In this document: piece by piece, positions 34,142 to 44,945 of the stretch
Layout of the letters: each line of letters opens with the position of its first letter
Numbering within the stretch: the stretch's first letter is position 1
NCBI RefSeq assembly: GCF_905163445.1
Contig: NC_053184.1
Location: 1,612,001-1,676,000, forward strand
Source: Pararge aegeria
Lineage: Eukaryota; Arthropoda; Insecta; Lepidoptera; Nymphalidae
Length of the DNA stretch: 64,000 bases
Reading direction: 5' to 3'
Translations under genes and position numbers: made by a program
The notes under the pieces: model-generated
What the model saw: only the letters and a program-made list of their open reading frames with translations
Database searches by the model: none
What the model was told of the DNA's origin: nothing

Positions 34142-34300
34142 TTTAACTCGCCATTTTGTGGTGGCGGCCATCTTGGATTTGAAATTTATCATACTGTACA
34201 GTATTCTTTTAGTCAAGCACTATCACTTGATACCCATGTTGAGAGAGTTGTGGAATTTGGAAATGATCATGGAACATGGCTAAGATCACTCTAAACTAAT
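34142..34300 (-). repeat. Dispersed repeat F fragment
   Basis: Starts CATTTTGTGGTGGCGGCCAT (complement of the F end at about 20150) and contains ATACCCATGTTGAGAGAGTT. It begins about 110 bases downstream of the tRNA-like sequence. Confidence 0.45.
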
Positions 34301-34349
34301 TCTTTAAAAAAACGATCAAAACAAATTCATCCGTTCGGGAAATACAACG

Positions 34350-34393
34350 CACACACACACACACCCCCCCCCACACACACACACCCACACCCA

Positions 34394-34458
<65 letters not shown>
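34350..34458 (+). repeat. (CA)n microsatellite with C-run interruption
   Basis: About 109 bases of CA, interrupted by a nine-C run near 34365 and by CACACC units near 34385-34400. The minus-strand open frame across it (poly-Cys/Val) is an artefact of the repeat. Confidence 0.95.
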
Positions 34459-34461
<3 letters not shown>

Positions 34462-34934
34462 CGTCTAACTTATAAATCCCTGTCGATTTATTTTGTTTTC
34501 TGAAGATTCCCACACACTACATATTGCGTAGCCAATTTAATTCCGCGATTACTGCCCCTTTTGGTTATATCTTTCATCAGCATGTCAAGATATGCGAGCG
34601 CTTCTCTTTTGCCCAAACAATTTATCTTATTTGACTGTTGCGATGAATGTAATACTCAACTGCACAGTCGCTGAACTGGGTAGATACAGTGCGAAGGCGG
34701 TCGGAAAGCGTTCCGATCGTATTTATTTACGACCAATAAAACTTTTATTGCACTAATCCAAAAGAAATAATGCCGACATCGAGTGCATCCACGGCTGCGA
34801 CAAATAACTGCGAGCGGCGAAGCAGAACGTGAAAATTCTTTCATTAACTTTCCTTTTTACAAGCTTTTCTTTAACTCATGTTTTAGTATGCTTTACCAAT
34901 GACAGAGACTTACGGATTTACGTCAGGGATATAT
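34459..34934. other. No recognised feature
   Basis: Open frames here (34656-34844 minus and the overlapping plus frames from 34829) carry no motif. Confidence 0.4.
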
Positions 34935-35180
34935 GTTTTTCGTTGTCCGGGTGTTTATCTAAATATTATAGGTATTTATGTGTATCTATCTATATATATA
35001 AAAATGTTGTTGGTTTGTGTACGCTTCAAAAACTCAAAAAGTTCTGCACCGATCGAGCTGAAATTTAAGCATGATATATAATACGCATCAAGGTACAGCT
35101 AGTTATTCATAAAAATATTCATCAGTCGCCGTAGTCCCCATAACACAAGCTATGCTTTGGGGCTAGATGGCGATGTGTAG
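34935..35180 (+). repeat. SINE-A copy split by a Helitron
   Basis: Left part 34935-34984 (GTTTTTCGTTGTCCGGGTG to TATTTATGTGTA) and right part 35103-35180 (TTATTCATAAAAATATTCAT to GGCGATGTG). The head is missing. A 118-base Helitron separates the parts at the same SINE position as in the copy at 1-403. Confidence 0.88.
34985..35102 (+). mobile_element. Short Helitron (family H-a) inside SINE-A
   Basis: Begins TCTATCTATATATATAAAAA (TC at 34985, preceded by A) and ends TACAGCTAG at 35102, followed by T: the expected A^T target. Contains ACGCTTCAAAAACTCAAAA and TACGCATCAAGG. It lacks the 3' hairpin region (CCACAGCGAAGCGTGGCA) present in the other copies. Confidence 0.85.
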
Positions 35181-35375
35181 CCTTCAACCACCCTACCGAC
35201 AAAGACGTGCCAATAAACGATGCAGCGTTTGGGTACCATGTCACGTAGAAACCGATTAGGGGTATCAGTCTGATATAACTGGCATACCCCTTAAAGACTA
35301 GTACGTTACCATTTTAGACTGCATCATCACTTAGCAGCAAGTGGGATTGCAGTCTAGGGCTAAATAAAAAAAAAA
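35181..35375 (+). repeat. SINE-E fragment with A-rich end
   Basis: Starts CCTTCAACCACCCTACCGAC and ends GGGATTGCAGTCTAGGGC followed by AAATAAAAAAAAAAAAAT. It directly joins the 3' end of the split SINE-A. Confidence 0.8.
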
Positions 35376-37307
35376 AAATGAAATAATAGGAATTAGGTTG
35401 GATGAAAAAAATATATACGTTTAGGTTTTCCGCGAGTATTGCCGAGAAAGTTTTCGTGAAAAATCTCAATAAAATAACTGCAAGTAAACCAGTAGATTTA
35501 TTGGCGCTGTAAAAGTTACAGTTCCCAAGTTTAGTGGCAGCCGTAATGTGCAGGTCCGGTACTTTGTACCGTGTAGTTTTCAAATTACATTGATTTACCG
35601 CTACACTTGGGTTATTGTTGGGTAAAAATTGAATGCGCTTTATTAGGTTAACCCCATAAAATGGTCTGCTCCGTACGCCTGCTAACATGCTTCACCATTG
35701 ATCGCAAGTTTTCGGGTTACACAAAAAATTGTAGGTTATTGGGTTTATCTGTCAAAAAATGCATGCCTCTATGCTCTGCCAGATATCGTGTCTATTGGTT
35801 TGGGGAGGAGTTCTTAATCTTGTCTAAATAATAGGAAGTGAAATTTTAAAATAACACTTAATTTTTCATTTAATGTTAAGCGAAATTAAAGTGGTTTGCG
35901 TTGCTCTGAAAAGAGAAGACTAGAGTAAATATATAAGTCTAGAGTTGTTTAAATATTATTTTTATTATATATTACTAGGTTTTTATATACTTAATTACAT
36001 AATTATCTTACCTGAAGAAAGAACATAAAATTCAAAATTAACTCATAATGACAGCTGCCATAGAGTAAAAATGTCCTTTAGTGTCAACTGTCAGTTGTCG
36101 CAAAATCGCGGCAATTCCAGTGAAGCCTAATTTACAAATATTATTTTTTCAGTTCCATCACCTGGATATGTCGGAATCTCCTTCATATAACAAAAGATAT
36201 TGGCATATACATATTCACATAGGCTTTAGTCAGTTTTTATGTCAACTATTATCTCGATAATGTATTGTTATTTTTTTTTAATTGTTTATTTTTAAATTCT
36301 ATGTGATAATATTTAGTGGCAAGATCAGGGTCTTTAAGGATCTATATGTCGTAAAGAGGCCAGAAAGGAAAAGAAGAATAAAAAAGATAAAAGAGACTGT
36401 TTAAAAACAAGCTTAAAAAGGCGGAAAAAAGTCAAATATAATAAAAAGGAAATGATAAATAAATACACATACTACTAAGGCGGTAAAAAGTGTTTTTTTT
36501 AGTAGCCGTTTAAAAAAAAGTTAGAGACTGTTTAGAGAAGAATAGCATGAAAATAAATTTCTTGCTGTCCTCGGTATCGTATCCTCTCAAAATCCCAGTA
36601 AAGTATAATACATCACAGATGGCGCAATGCTTAAAACATTAAAAGAAAAAAGTATTTTTTTCTTCAATATAAGCCATAATGACATTCACACCCTATAAAA
36701 TTAGCTATTAGAAAAACCCCTCGTATTCCTTTGAAACGTTAAAAAGACCCTTTCCATAATAGAGATCCATTCAGGAGGTGATACTATACTGTCTCGATGA
36801 CATCGTTCGTTATTTTTGTGAAGGCAAGCGTGCGTAACTTGTGTTTGCGGACAAATTTCATAAAAAACTACCCCAAGCTAAACACTACCTTAGCTCTGTT
36901 GAAATAAAGCTTCATAAAAGTGCACGTACAAGTTAGGTTAAAAAACTGCAAGCCTTTACATATGAATATTGAATTTTGAACTCTATCTCTTTACGTTTAA
37001 GTTGAAATTCGTTGTCAGCGCTTTGAAGCAAGATTATGATAGTGGCATAATGATAGGGCATGTTTAGCATAAGCATAGCTAAGTGTGCAATACTTTGGTC
37101 GTATTGCTGGGCTTGAAATTAAGCGGTCTACGGTGATGTTAATATTAAAACAATGTGTGTCTATCTAAGGATAACCGCACAACAGTTATTATGCTGCGAT
37201 GTTGATATTTTGAATAAAGCTGATACTTACGGACTAGGCTGGGAGTTATAAATGATTTTTATAAACGTAAGACGTAGTTTAGTGTAGTGGCTGTCTTTTC
37301 AAGTTAG
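35376..37307. other. No gene or known repeat; splice-like site on minus strand
   Basis: About 1.9 kb of AT-rich sequence. The notable feature is a juxtaposed 3'/5' splice-like site on the minus strand at 36012/36011 (listed separately). The 124-codon minus frame at 35314-35688 lacks motifs. Confidence 0.4.
35988..36035 (-). promoter_or_regulatory. Candidate recursive-splicing ratchet point (minus strand)
   Basis: The minus strand reads ATGTTCTTTCTTCAG directly followed by GTAAGATAATT. A pyrimidine tract (TTCTTTCTTC) ending in CAG forms a good 3' splice site, and GTAAGA is a good 5' splice site; there is no exon between. That arrangement is the known signature of ratchet points in long introns of flies and vertebrates. 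No host exon is visible on this strand, so function is unproven. Confidence 0.4.
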
Positions 37308-37510
37308 TTATCAATATATTACCGGTCCACTGCATGGCAAAGGTCTCCGCTCGGAATGAGAGGGTTTAGGTCGTACCCTACCACGCTGGACACAACAGAA
37401 CATTACTGAGAACTCTCATTCATGCAGGTTTCCTTGCGATGTATTCCTTCACTGTTTAAAGCAAGTAATATTGAAATTGCTTAAATGAAAACACACATGA
37501 CTCGGTCTCC
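37308..37510 (-). repeat. SINE-B copy with internal loss
   Basis: Reverse complement: ATTACCGGTCCACTGCATGG, CCTACCACGCTGGACAC, CATGCAGGTTTCCTTGCGAT, ending near AAACACACATGACTCGG. The ATTGGTGGACT section and the head are missing. Confidence 0.85.
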
Positions 37511-37759
37511 ACGAAAGGAAAGCCGCAGCCAGACACACACACACACGGCATCAGTCAAAAATTAAAATAAATCATTATTTAAAGTAATAACACGATACTA
37601 TTAATAACAATATTTTTAAAACAATTAACCAATCAAAGATTTTAAACTTATTTTCGTCGTTAATCAACATTTCTTAAATATAGCTCACTCGTACGAGTGC
37701 ATTCACGACGGGACTCCGTCCTGTCTTGACAACGATCCATGTAACTGGGTCGAAATATT
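37511..37759. other. No recognised feature
   Basis: A short CA stretch (37532-37546), otherwise unrecognised. Confidence 0.4.
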
Positions 37760-38053
37760 GACGGCCGACTGGCGCAGTGGGCAGCGACCCTGCTTTCTGA
37801 GTCCAAGGCCGTGGGTTCGATTCCCACAACTGGAAAATGTTTGTGTGATGAGCATTAAGTGTTTTTCAGTGTCTGGGTGTTTATATGTATTTTCTAAGTA
37901 TTTATGTATATATAATTCATTAAAATATTCATCAGTCATCTTAGTACCCATAACACAAGCTACGCTTACTTTGGGGCTAGGTGGCGATGTGTGTATTGTC
38001 GTAGTATATTTATTATTATATTTATTTATTATTATAAAAAAAAAAAAAAAAAA
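37760..38053 (+). repeat. SINE-A copy, full length with A-tail
   Basis: The best preserved copy: head GACGGCCGACTGGCGCAGTG, B-box GGTTCGATTCCC, full body, 3' end GTCGTAGTATATTTATTATT, then an 18-base A run (38036-38053). Intact A- and B-boxes mean it may still bind the Pol III machinery. The overlapping plus and minus open frames are SINE artefacts. Confidence 0.95.
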
Positions 38054-39219
38054 CGACAAATCCAAAAATATTATCGTGGTATGTACCCGATGAACTATAT
38101 TTCAAAAACAATTAACCAATCACTAAATACAATAATAATTGTTACAACATACGGATTTGTCTTAGTTACATAAAATAACTGAGAATTCTAGAAAACATTT
38201 CGAGGTCCATTACATTCCATCAACGCGAGATGGTATTTTTGAAATTGATCACGAAGATGATCGCAAAAAGTCAGTAAATTATTTGATTGAGGAAAAAGCT
38301 TTCTTTGGAGTTAAGTGAAAAAATTCTCATTTTGGTCTGCAACGCACGATTGCTGGCGTGCCTGTTTGCTGTTCTACTTTTTAACCACGAAAATAGATTG
38401 CTTGGTTTTTGTCATATCTAGTATACGGATCAGTATTAAATACATCTTGGTTTCCACTGAAACCAAATCGAATTTTCTAATCAATATTTTGTCCGATGAA
38501 ATATTTGTTTAAATATACTACTGTATTAGCTGTTTTGCCCAAGTTTTTGGTCCGCGTTTATTATGGATTTTTTACAAATCTCGTTGGAACCGTTGGTTTT
38601 CCTGGGATACAAAGTATCTTTTGTAGCTCTCCGTCCTTTCAACTATCTGTATGCCAAAAATTAAGTAGATTGGATGCTAAGTTAGGGCGAGAAGGAAGCA
38701 CAAACAAATATAATTTCGCATTTATAATAATATCCAGGACTTACTTTTACTTATTCCAAATCATCTACAAGAGTTTAGTCACCATTAGGTTATATTTTGT
38801 TCGCGTTTATAATTTTTAAATACAAGTTCTTTGAATTTGGCAAAAAATATATTTTTGCTTTTACTTCGCTTAGTAATCGGTAGCTAATTTAAGTCATGTG
38901 CTATAAACCATCTTCTTCTTTTATACCACCATCACGATTGGCAGTGCATTAGTGGCAGCCTTTTCAAACTAACGCCCCCCCCCCCCCCCTTTTGATAGTT
39001 AATTAAACGTCAGAAGGGGAAATATTCGCATCATTAGGAAAACTCCCAGACGTCGCGGCCGGAAGAGACGTCGCCCCCTACCGCCTTCAGCTACTGGTGG
39101 TTTAGTCAGTATCTAAATTAAAAAATATTTTAACATTTCAACACACTCTTTTATAAGTTCACTCTTTAGAGAACAATAAATGTTTGGTTCGTAGTATAAT
39201 GGAAGTAAAATACTAATAC

Positions 39220-39251
39220 AAAAATAAAGCTCTATTCAGAGCTTTATTTTT
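39220..39251. repeat. 14-bp perfect hairpin
   Basis: AAAAATAAAGCTCT and its exact complement separated by 4 bases. The arm ends in a T run, so it resembles an intrinsic-terminator shape, although that has no meaning for Pol II. About 5 bases further lies another interrupted palindrome (GGCCATTCGGGCC). Confidence 0.85.
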
Positions 39252-40120
39252 TGGCCATTCGGGCCAAATTTAGTGACAATTTGTAACGTGAAAATCATAA
39301 GTCCTTCTTGTAAGTAACAAAATTTACAAAATAGACTTAAAGAGAAAATAGCCCGAATGGCTCTTCATCTTAAAATGAAAACCTCGTCGAATGAAAGAAT
39401 ATCAGCATATTAAATCACCGAGGAATATAAACACAAAATTTATTATTTACGAATATCTAACTCCTCCAATTTGATCAATTGTATAAGAGAATCACACCCC
39501 CGTAGAACACAGTTAATATTGTGAGCTGAACTAATAAATAAAAGTAATCGACTAGTTTCTAAAAATATATCAAATAATTATGTATATTTTTTTGCTGTCA
39601 TATCCACCGTCGTTATTTGCCAATACGTTACGGCACGCAAATTCATCTCTTTTATACAAATCGGTTAGTGACTGTAATCTATACAACATCCAACACAGTA
39701 CACCACCACTATCCATACAAAGGTAATAAACTGAAGTGGTTTGCTTCATATTCTCTGAAAATAATTTAAACATATCAATATTTACAATAATTACATCATT
39801 ATAATTTAACTTTTGATATTTCTGTAATACAATTTTAAATATTGTTCTGTTATTCTATTGAATATCTGTTTGCTGTCAATGCGACAGATGGTTTGTTACC
39901 GTCTTATCATGGGTCCATTCAGTAATTTTGCTGGCAAAGGTTTAAAAGATACAATCTCGTGACGATTTCTAAACCCTTTAATAGCTAGTCATATTCTGAA
40001 AACGATACCTTTACGAATCATTTAAATCTAATAAATTTGTGTTTTCGTTAGATTTTGATTATATTACCCGGAATTGATAAAACTATTCAAATGTTAATGC
40101 CAAAAACCCTAATTCAAGAA

Positions 40121-40201
40121 TGCAACTTAATGTTTCAAGGACGTCTTTATTCTTGATTTAACTAATCTAGAAAAAAGACGTCCTTAATACATTAAGTTGC
40201 A
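40121..40201. repeat. 28-bp inverted repeat, miRNA-precursor-like
   Basis: Arms 40121-40148 and 40174-40201 match at 26 of 28 positions, with a 25-base loop. The total length of about 81 bases, high pairing and small internal mismatch are compatible with a pre-miRNA or with a short foldback transposon. Neither is demonstrated. Confidence 0.8.
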
Positions 40202-40362
40202 GGCTTTTATTTATTGACTTGAACTTTTGTCTCTTCATGTTTTTAGCAATTATTTTATTCCGAAATAATTCAAGCTGTAATCCTTAAATACAGCGTAGTT
40301 GGATAGACTTATTCTCGGATTTTGAAACCATTTTTTTTATCATGATCAAGTTATCAACCAGA

Positions 40363-40568
40363 TCTGACCGACGTGGTGGATTACCTTAATCCACCACGTT
40401 GGTCCATGCAGATTTCCTCAAGATTTTTTCGTTCACCGTAAGTTAGTTTAATTGCTTAAAACGTTAGATGTTTAAACAGTAGGTTAGAAAAGTTTGAGGT
40501 GCGTGCCAGGATTCGAGCTCGGCCTACTGAAAGTCATGTCGAAGTCTTGCCTACTCGGCTATCACCGC
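40363..40568 (-). repeat. SINE-B copy with a rearranged left side
   Basis: Head complement (GGATTCGAGCTCGGCC, CTCGGCTATCACCGC) and body are recognisable. Near 40371-40403, ACGTGGTGGATTACC and TTAATCCACCACGTTGG form an inverted duplication of the CCACCACG section. The 3' end is missing. Confidence 0.82.
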
Positions 40569-41412
40569 TCTTTTTGTTTGTAATTTTTTTTGAAAAAGTG
40601 TCAATCAGAAACGAATTGGTTAGGGCCTCGTTGAATGATAAGTTTTTAAATATGTGAAACTACTTTAAAATACTCTGTTGACGCGTGTTTTTGTATGCTG
40701 ACTGACACTAAAATAGTGGTTTTGAGTAGATCTTCCCTAAAACGTCAACTAATCTATATTATCATTAACTGCATCATTTTAATATCTGTTATTCAATCTG
40801 AATTTTTTCATAAATATAAAAAAATGCAAGGGCGAGCGATTATAAAAATTCCTAACGCTTACGCATAATCGAAGTTAGGAATAATTAAATTTAGGGATGT
40901 AAAGGGTTATAATATCCTCGCATTATCTTGTTAGTGGTACTTTATAATTCAATGGGCCCGTATGTTTGCACATCCCATAACCTTGGTGTATTGTTTTTCG
41001 TTGTTCTCAGGCTTGTACGGAATTCGAAGCATCTAAAAAGTATCATGCTTTTGATGATAGTTCGTATTTATTTTTATTGCAACAATGATATTTATTTTCG
41101 TTTTTTAAATCAAAAATAAATATGCACCACATACGTAAATGATTTCTTATGTCACCAAGTTAAAATGTTTATGACGCAATTATAATTCGTTCCTAGGAGT
41201 GACTATAGTAGCAAGATAAATATTATCATTTCCTGTCACTTGATAATGTTTGGGAAGGTCCTTGCTCTAATATAAATTCGTGGCATAACTTTTTATTTTT
41301 GCCATGAAGTTAAAACACAGCCCAAATCGAAAAATAAGATCAAGAGTTAAGAAAGAAAATTATTAAATGAAAATATTATAATAACATAGTATTGGTATAT
41401 ATAAATATATAA
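40569..41412. other. No recognised feature
   Basis: AT-rich, nothing identified. Confidence 0.4.
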
Positions 41413-41624
41413 GCGGTGGTAGCTCAGTGGTAAGGACTTTGGACTTGCTTCAACGGTGAAGGGAAACATCATGAGTTCTTCATAATGTTCTCAATGGTGT
41501 GTGGAGTCCACCAATCCGCACTAGGCCAGCGTGGTGGACTACTACGGCCTAAACTGTTCTCATCGTGCAAGACCAGTGCCCTGCAGTGGGCCGGTATTGG
41601 TTGATATGATGATGAGTATTATAA
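41413..41624 (+). repeat. SINE-B copy with internal deletion
   Basis: Head GCGGTGGTAGCTCAGTGGTA joins directly to CTTGCTTCAACGGTGAAG, so the B-box region is deleted. The remainder is intact to GGGCCGGTATTGGTTGATAT and ATGATGAG. Confidence 0.9.
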
Positions 41625-43023
41625 TAATTCAAAGTGGAAATAATTAAAGTAATAAGAAACTGGTGTTAAACATATTATTACAGCGTAATATTTATCAAAT
41701 AAATTTTATAATTACACAAAATTAACAAAAGGAGATTGATTACTCGTTCCGCTTTTAGATTTTTCAACAAAAAAATATGTTAACAGGGTCTCCTTTTGTG
41801 ATTCGTTAAAAAAATTCACACTGTCCTGCTTCCTACAGAATATCGTGGGTAAAAAATTAAGGCCAAAATTAAATTCCTTACAGCCCATAAAGTATAGAGT
41901 TACGTCATTACGGACGATGAGAATTTTCGGCTATCGCTCTACGCACTTTGCGAGATTTTTTTTTGTCATGATCACGGAGAAATATTTTTCTAGTAAAAAG
42001 TGTCAATTTTAAAGGCCTTTGTGTAATGAGATAAGTTCGTCTGATCTACGGGTGAAAACTGGACAAATAAGGTATGATTAATTAAAAGGCAAAATTAATT
42101 AAAATTTTGTGAGAATTCAAATAGAATGCAAAAATTGGCTTGGAATAGTTTATTTTCCTAGTTTGTAAAAATGTGCTTGCTTTCTAAAAAGCTGATAGTA
42201 AAGCTTCGTACCTACCCAAATTTAAGAGTGAAAGCTAAAAAGTTAAATAGGAATAGAAAATGTAGATTCTAAATGATACTTGAGAATAGGGACGACTACA
42301 TTTAATTTCAAAAATTCTACAGCACAGTTCAAAACGGCAATTCGTGATAGTTGTCGTATGTCTAATGGACAAAATTAAGCAATATTAAATTACACCCTAA
42401 GAATCTTTACAAACACAAACGATTATAAGCTATCACTGTAATGTTATAAGGCTAAAAATGGATTGCACGTTTCTCATCGAAGGCGTGAAGTTAACTGCAC
42501 CCCTCGGTACACGGAAGACACCATTATTCCATTTTAAAGAGTTCAAGATTCAAATCTAATGCCGCGTGACGATCGAGCGCGATACGCCGTGACGATTGCA
42601 TAGGAAATTTGATGACCTCTTCACATTCAAAAACAAACCTTATGTCCCCAAACAGAAAGTTCGAAATCGACTGGTAATGCACTTACATATGTTCTCACGG
42701 CAAGTTCCTGTGAAGAGGTCGCCGTGGAAATATTTATTTCTACCGAATTTGAACTTTATTCTCAGATGTTCATGAATCAAGCTTGATTAGTTTCTAAGCT
42801 AGGGAAGACAAAACAAGCCGCCACACATGTTACGAATGCTTTAATTTTTTCTGTAGTGCTAAATAAATATTCTCTACGTTTTTATAGCCTTGCATTGACC
42901 CAACCATTATCAAGTTCTTTGTCAGTGAAGCATACTTGCAGTTTTTTACAACGTCTCGTGAGAAGTCATAAAGCTTATTTCTAAATTCATAAAAAACTTT
43001 TTATTTCTTGAATAACGAAATTT
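41625..43023. other. No recognised gene or transposon
   Basis: Short inverted repeats at 41725-41735/41789-41799 (ACAAAAGGAGA) and 42614-42625/42709-42720 (GACCTCTTCACA). 42560-42740 has more CpG than its flanks (GTGACGATCGAGCGCGATAC). Confidence 0.4.
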
Positions 43024-43984
43024 GTATCGTGAATATTTTTCACAGCTAAAACCATATTATTCAATCAATCTATTTCTCCGAATCAAAGGCGTGTAAATGT
43101 ACGACTTAGGACGTTCAAATTTAGTCTGTCCTTAGTTCCTTGGTCAGCAGATTAAGCCATCGATACCGGTTAATATACATGATAGAATTAACGTACACAA
43201 GAACTCAGCACTAGAAAATTAATTGTACAGGTGCCCACTCTGTGAGTTGTGTGCAAACTCTTCAAACTAAACTAAAATTGCATTTTGATTTTGTTTTTTA
43301 TAATAGTAGGCATTTTTGTTTTATTTTTATTCTTTTGATTGAGGTTTTATTTTTTATTATTTTACTTTTACTTAGATTTTGATGATTTTGTATTTTATGA
43401 TATCCTTCAAGGGTTAATAAGCTTGTGTTAATGTAAAAAATATCTTTCGTTTGTTTATATATTATACTAGCTGTTGCCCGCGACTTCGTCTGCGTTTGAT
43501 TTTGTTTTTTGATGTGGAATTAAATTTAGTTGTAGTTCTAATTGCCATTGGTGTTTTCTGTGATCTGTCCAAAGCATTCGATTGCGTTGAACACAAAACG
43601 TTGTTATTAAAACTAAGCCACTATGGCATCAAAAACGTTGCACTCAATTTAATTGCCTCTTATCTAAGTGATAGAGTTCAAAGGGTATGCGTAAAAGACA
43701 TAAAGTCTAAGGGATCATCTGCCTTAATGGGTGTCCCACAAGGCTCAATTTTGGGTCCCTTATTGTTTCTGGTGTATATAAATGATCTGCCACACCATGT
43801 CAGGGGCACTTGTGAGATTGTACTGTTCGCAGATGATACATCTCTCATTTTTAAGACTGATAGAAACAAAGATAATTTTGACGACGTAAACCGTGCTTTG
43901 TCACATGTGTCAGACTGGTTTACTGTTAATAACTTACTTTTAAATGCAAAAAAAACTAAGTGTTTGGAATTTGTTTTGCCTAAC
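43024..43984 (+). repeat. 961-bp tandem duplication, copy 1
   Basis: Starts GTATCGTGAATATTTTTC. Everything from here to 43984 recurs at 43985-44945 at a constant offset of 961. I found no difference by eye, and the encoded protein segments are identical. Contains flanking DNA, the 3' tip of a Helitron and the first part of a LINE. The break carries 3 bases of microhomology (GTA). Confidence 0.93.
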
Positions 43985-43993
43985 GTATCGTGA
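43467..43993 (+). pseudogene. Duplicated, truncated LINE reverse transcriptase piece
   Basis: LINE sequence runs from about 43540 to 43984, inside an open frame of 180 codons. It contains RT motif A (FCDLSKAFDC), motif B (GVPQGSILGP) and motif C (FADD), then ends at the duplication junction with a stop three bases into the next copy. It lacks the thumb and C-terminal regions of the full copy downstream. Its first 30 residues are translated Helitron sequence. Confidence 0.88.
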
Positions 43994-44945
43994 ATATTTT
44001 TCACAGCTAAAACCATATTATTCAATCAATCTATTTCTCCGAATCAAAGGCGTGTAAATGTACGACTTAGGACGTTCAAATTTAGTCTGTCCTTAGTTCC
44101 TTGGTCAGCAGATTAAGCCATCGATACCGGTTAATATACATGATAGAATTAACGTACACAAGAACTCAGCACTAGAAAATTAATTGTACAGGTGCCCACT
44201 CTGTGAGTTGTGTGCAAACTCTTCAAACTAAACTAAAATTGCATTTTGATTTTGTTTTTTATAATAGTAGGCATTTTTGTTTTATTTTTATTCTTTTGAT
44301 TGAGGTTTTATTTTTTATTATTTTACTTTTACTTAGATTTTGATGATTTTGTATTTTATGATATCCTTCAAGGGTTAATAAGCTTGTGTTAATGTAAAAA
44401 ATATCTTTCGTTTGTTTATATATTATACTAGCTGTTGCCCGCGACTTCGTCTGCGTTTGATTTTGTTTTTTGATGTGGAATTAAATTTAGTTGTAGTTCT
44501 AATTGCCATTGGTGTTTTCTGTGATCTGTCCAAAGCATTCGATTGCGTTGAACACAAAACGTTGTTATTAAAACTAAGCCACTATGGCATCAAAAACGTT
44601 GCACTCAATTTAATTGCCTCTTATCTAAGTGATAGAGTTCAAAGGGTATGCGTAAAAGACATAAAGTCTAAGGGATCATCTGCCTTAATGGGTGTCCCAC
44701 AAGGCTCAATTTTGGGTCCCTTATTGTTTCTGGTGTATATAAATGATCTGCCACACCATGTCAGGGGCACTTGTGAGATTGTACTGTTCGCAGATGATAC
44801 ATCTCTCATTTTTAAGACTGATAGAAACAAAGATAATTTTGACGACGTAAACCGTGCTTTGTCACATGTGTCAGACTGGTTTACTGTTAATAACTTACTT
44901 TTAAATGCAAAAAAAACTAAGTGTTTGGAATTTGTTTTGCCTAAC
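43985..44945 (+). repeat. 961-bp tandem duplication, copy 2
   Basis: Second copy, continuous at its right end with the rest of the LINE (44946 onward). The junction between copies cuts the LINE reading frame, leaving copy 1 truncated after LEFVLPNVS. Confidence 0.93.

Larger units (their letters stand above)
38054..40362. other. No gene recognised; hairpins and a C-run
   Basis: A 15-C run at 38975-38989; palindromes at 39220-39251 and a GGCCATTCGGGC / GCCCGAATGGC pair (39253-39361); a 28-base inverted repeat at 40121-40201. No coding frame with motifs. Confidence 0.4.

Noticed and set aside
34316..34513. 65-codon Cys/Val repeat protein on the minus strand
   Set aside because: It is a translation of the (CA)n microsatellite, not a gene.
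37703..38093. Two open frames over 110 codons on opposite strands
   Set aside because: Both lie on a SINE-A copy. The same frames recur at 2433 and 22306 in other SINE copies, so they are repeat artefacts.
39238..39256. Intrinsic terminator (hairpin plus T run)
   Set aside because: The host is eukaryotic; a bacterial-style terminator has no expected role here.
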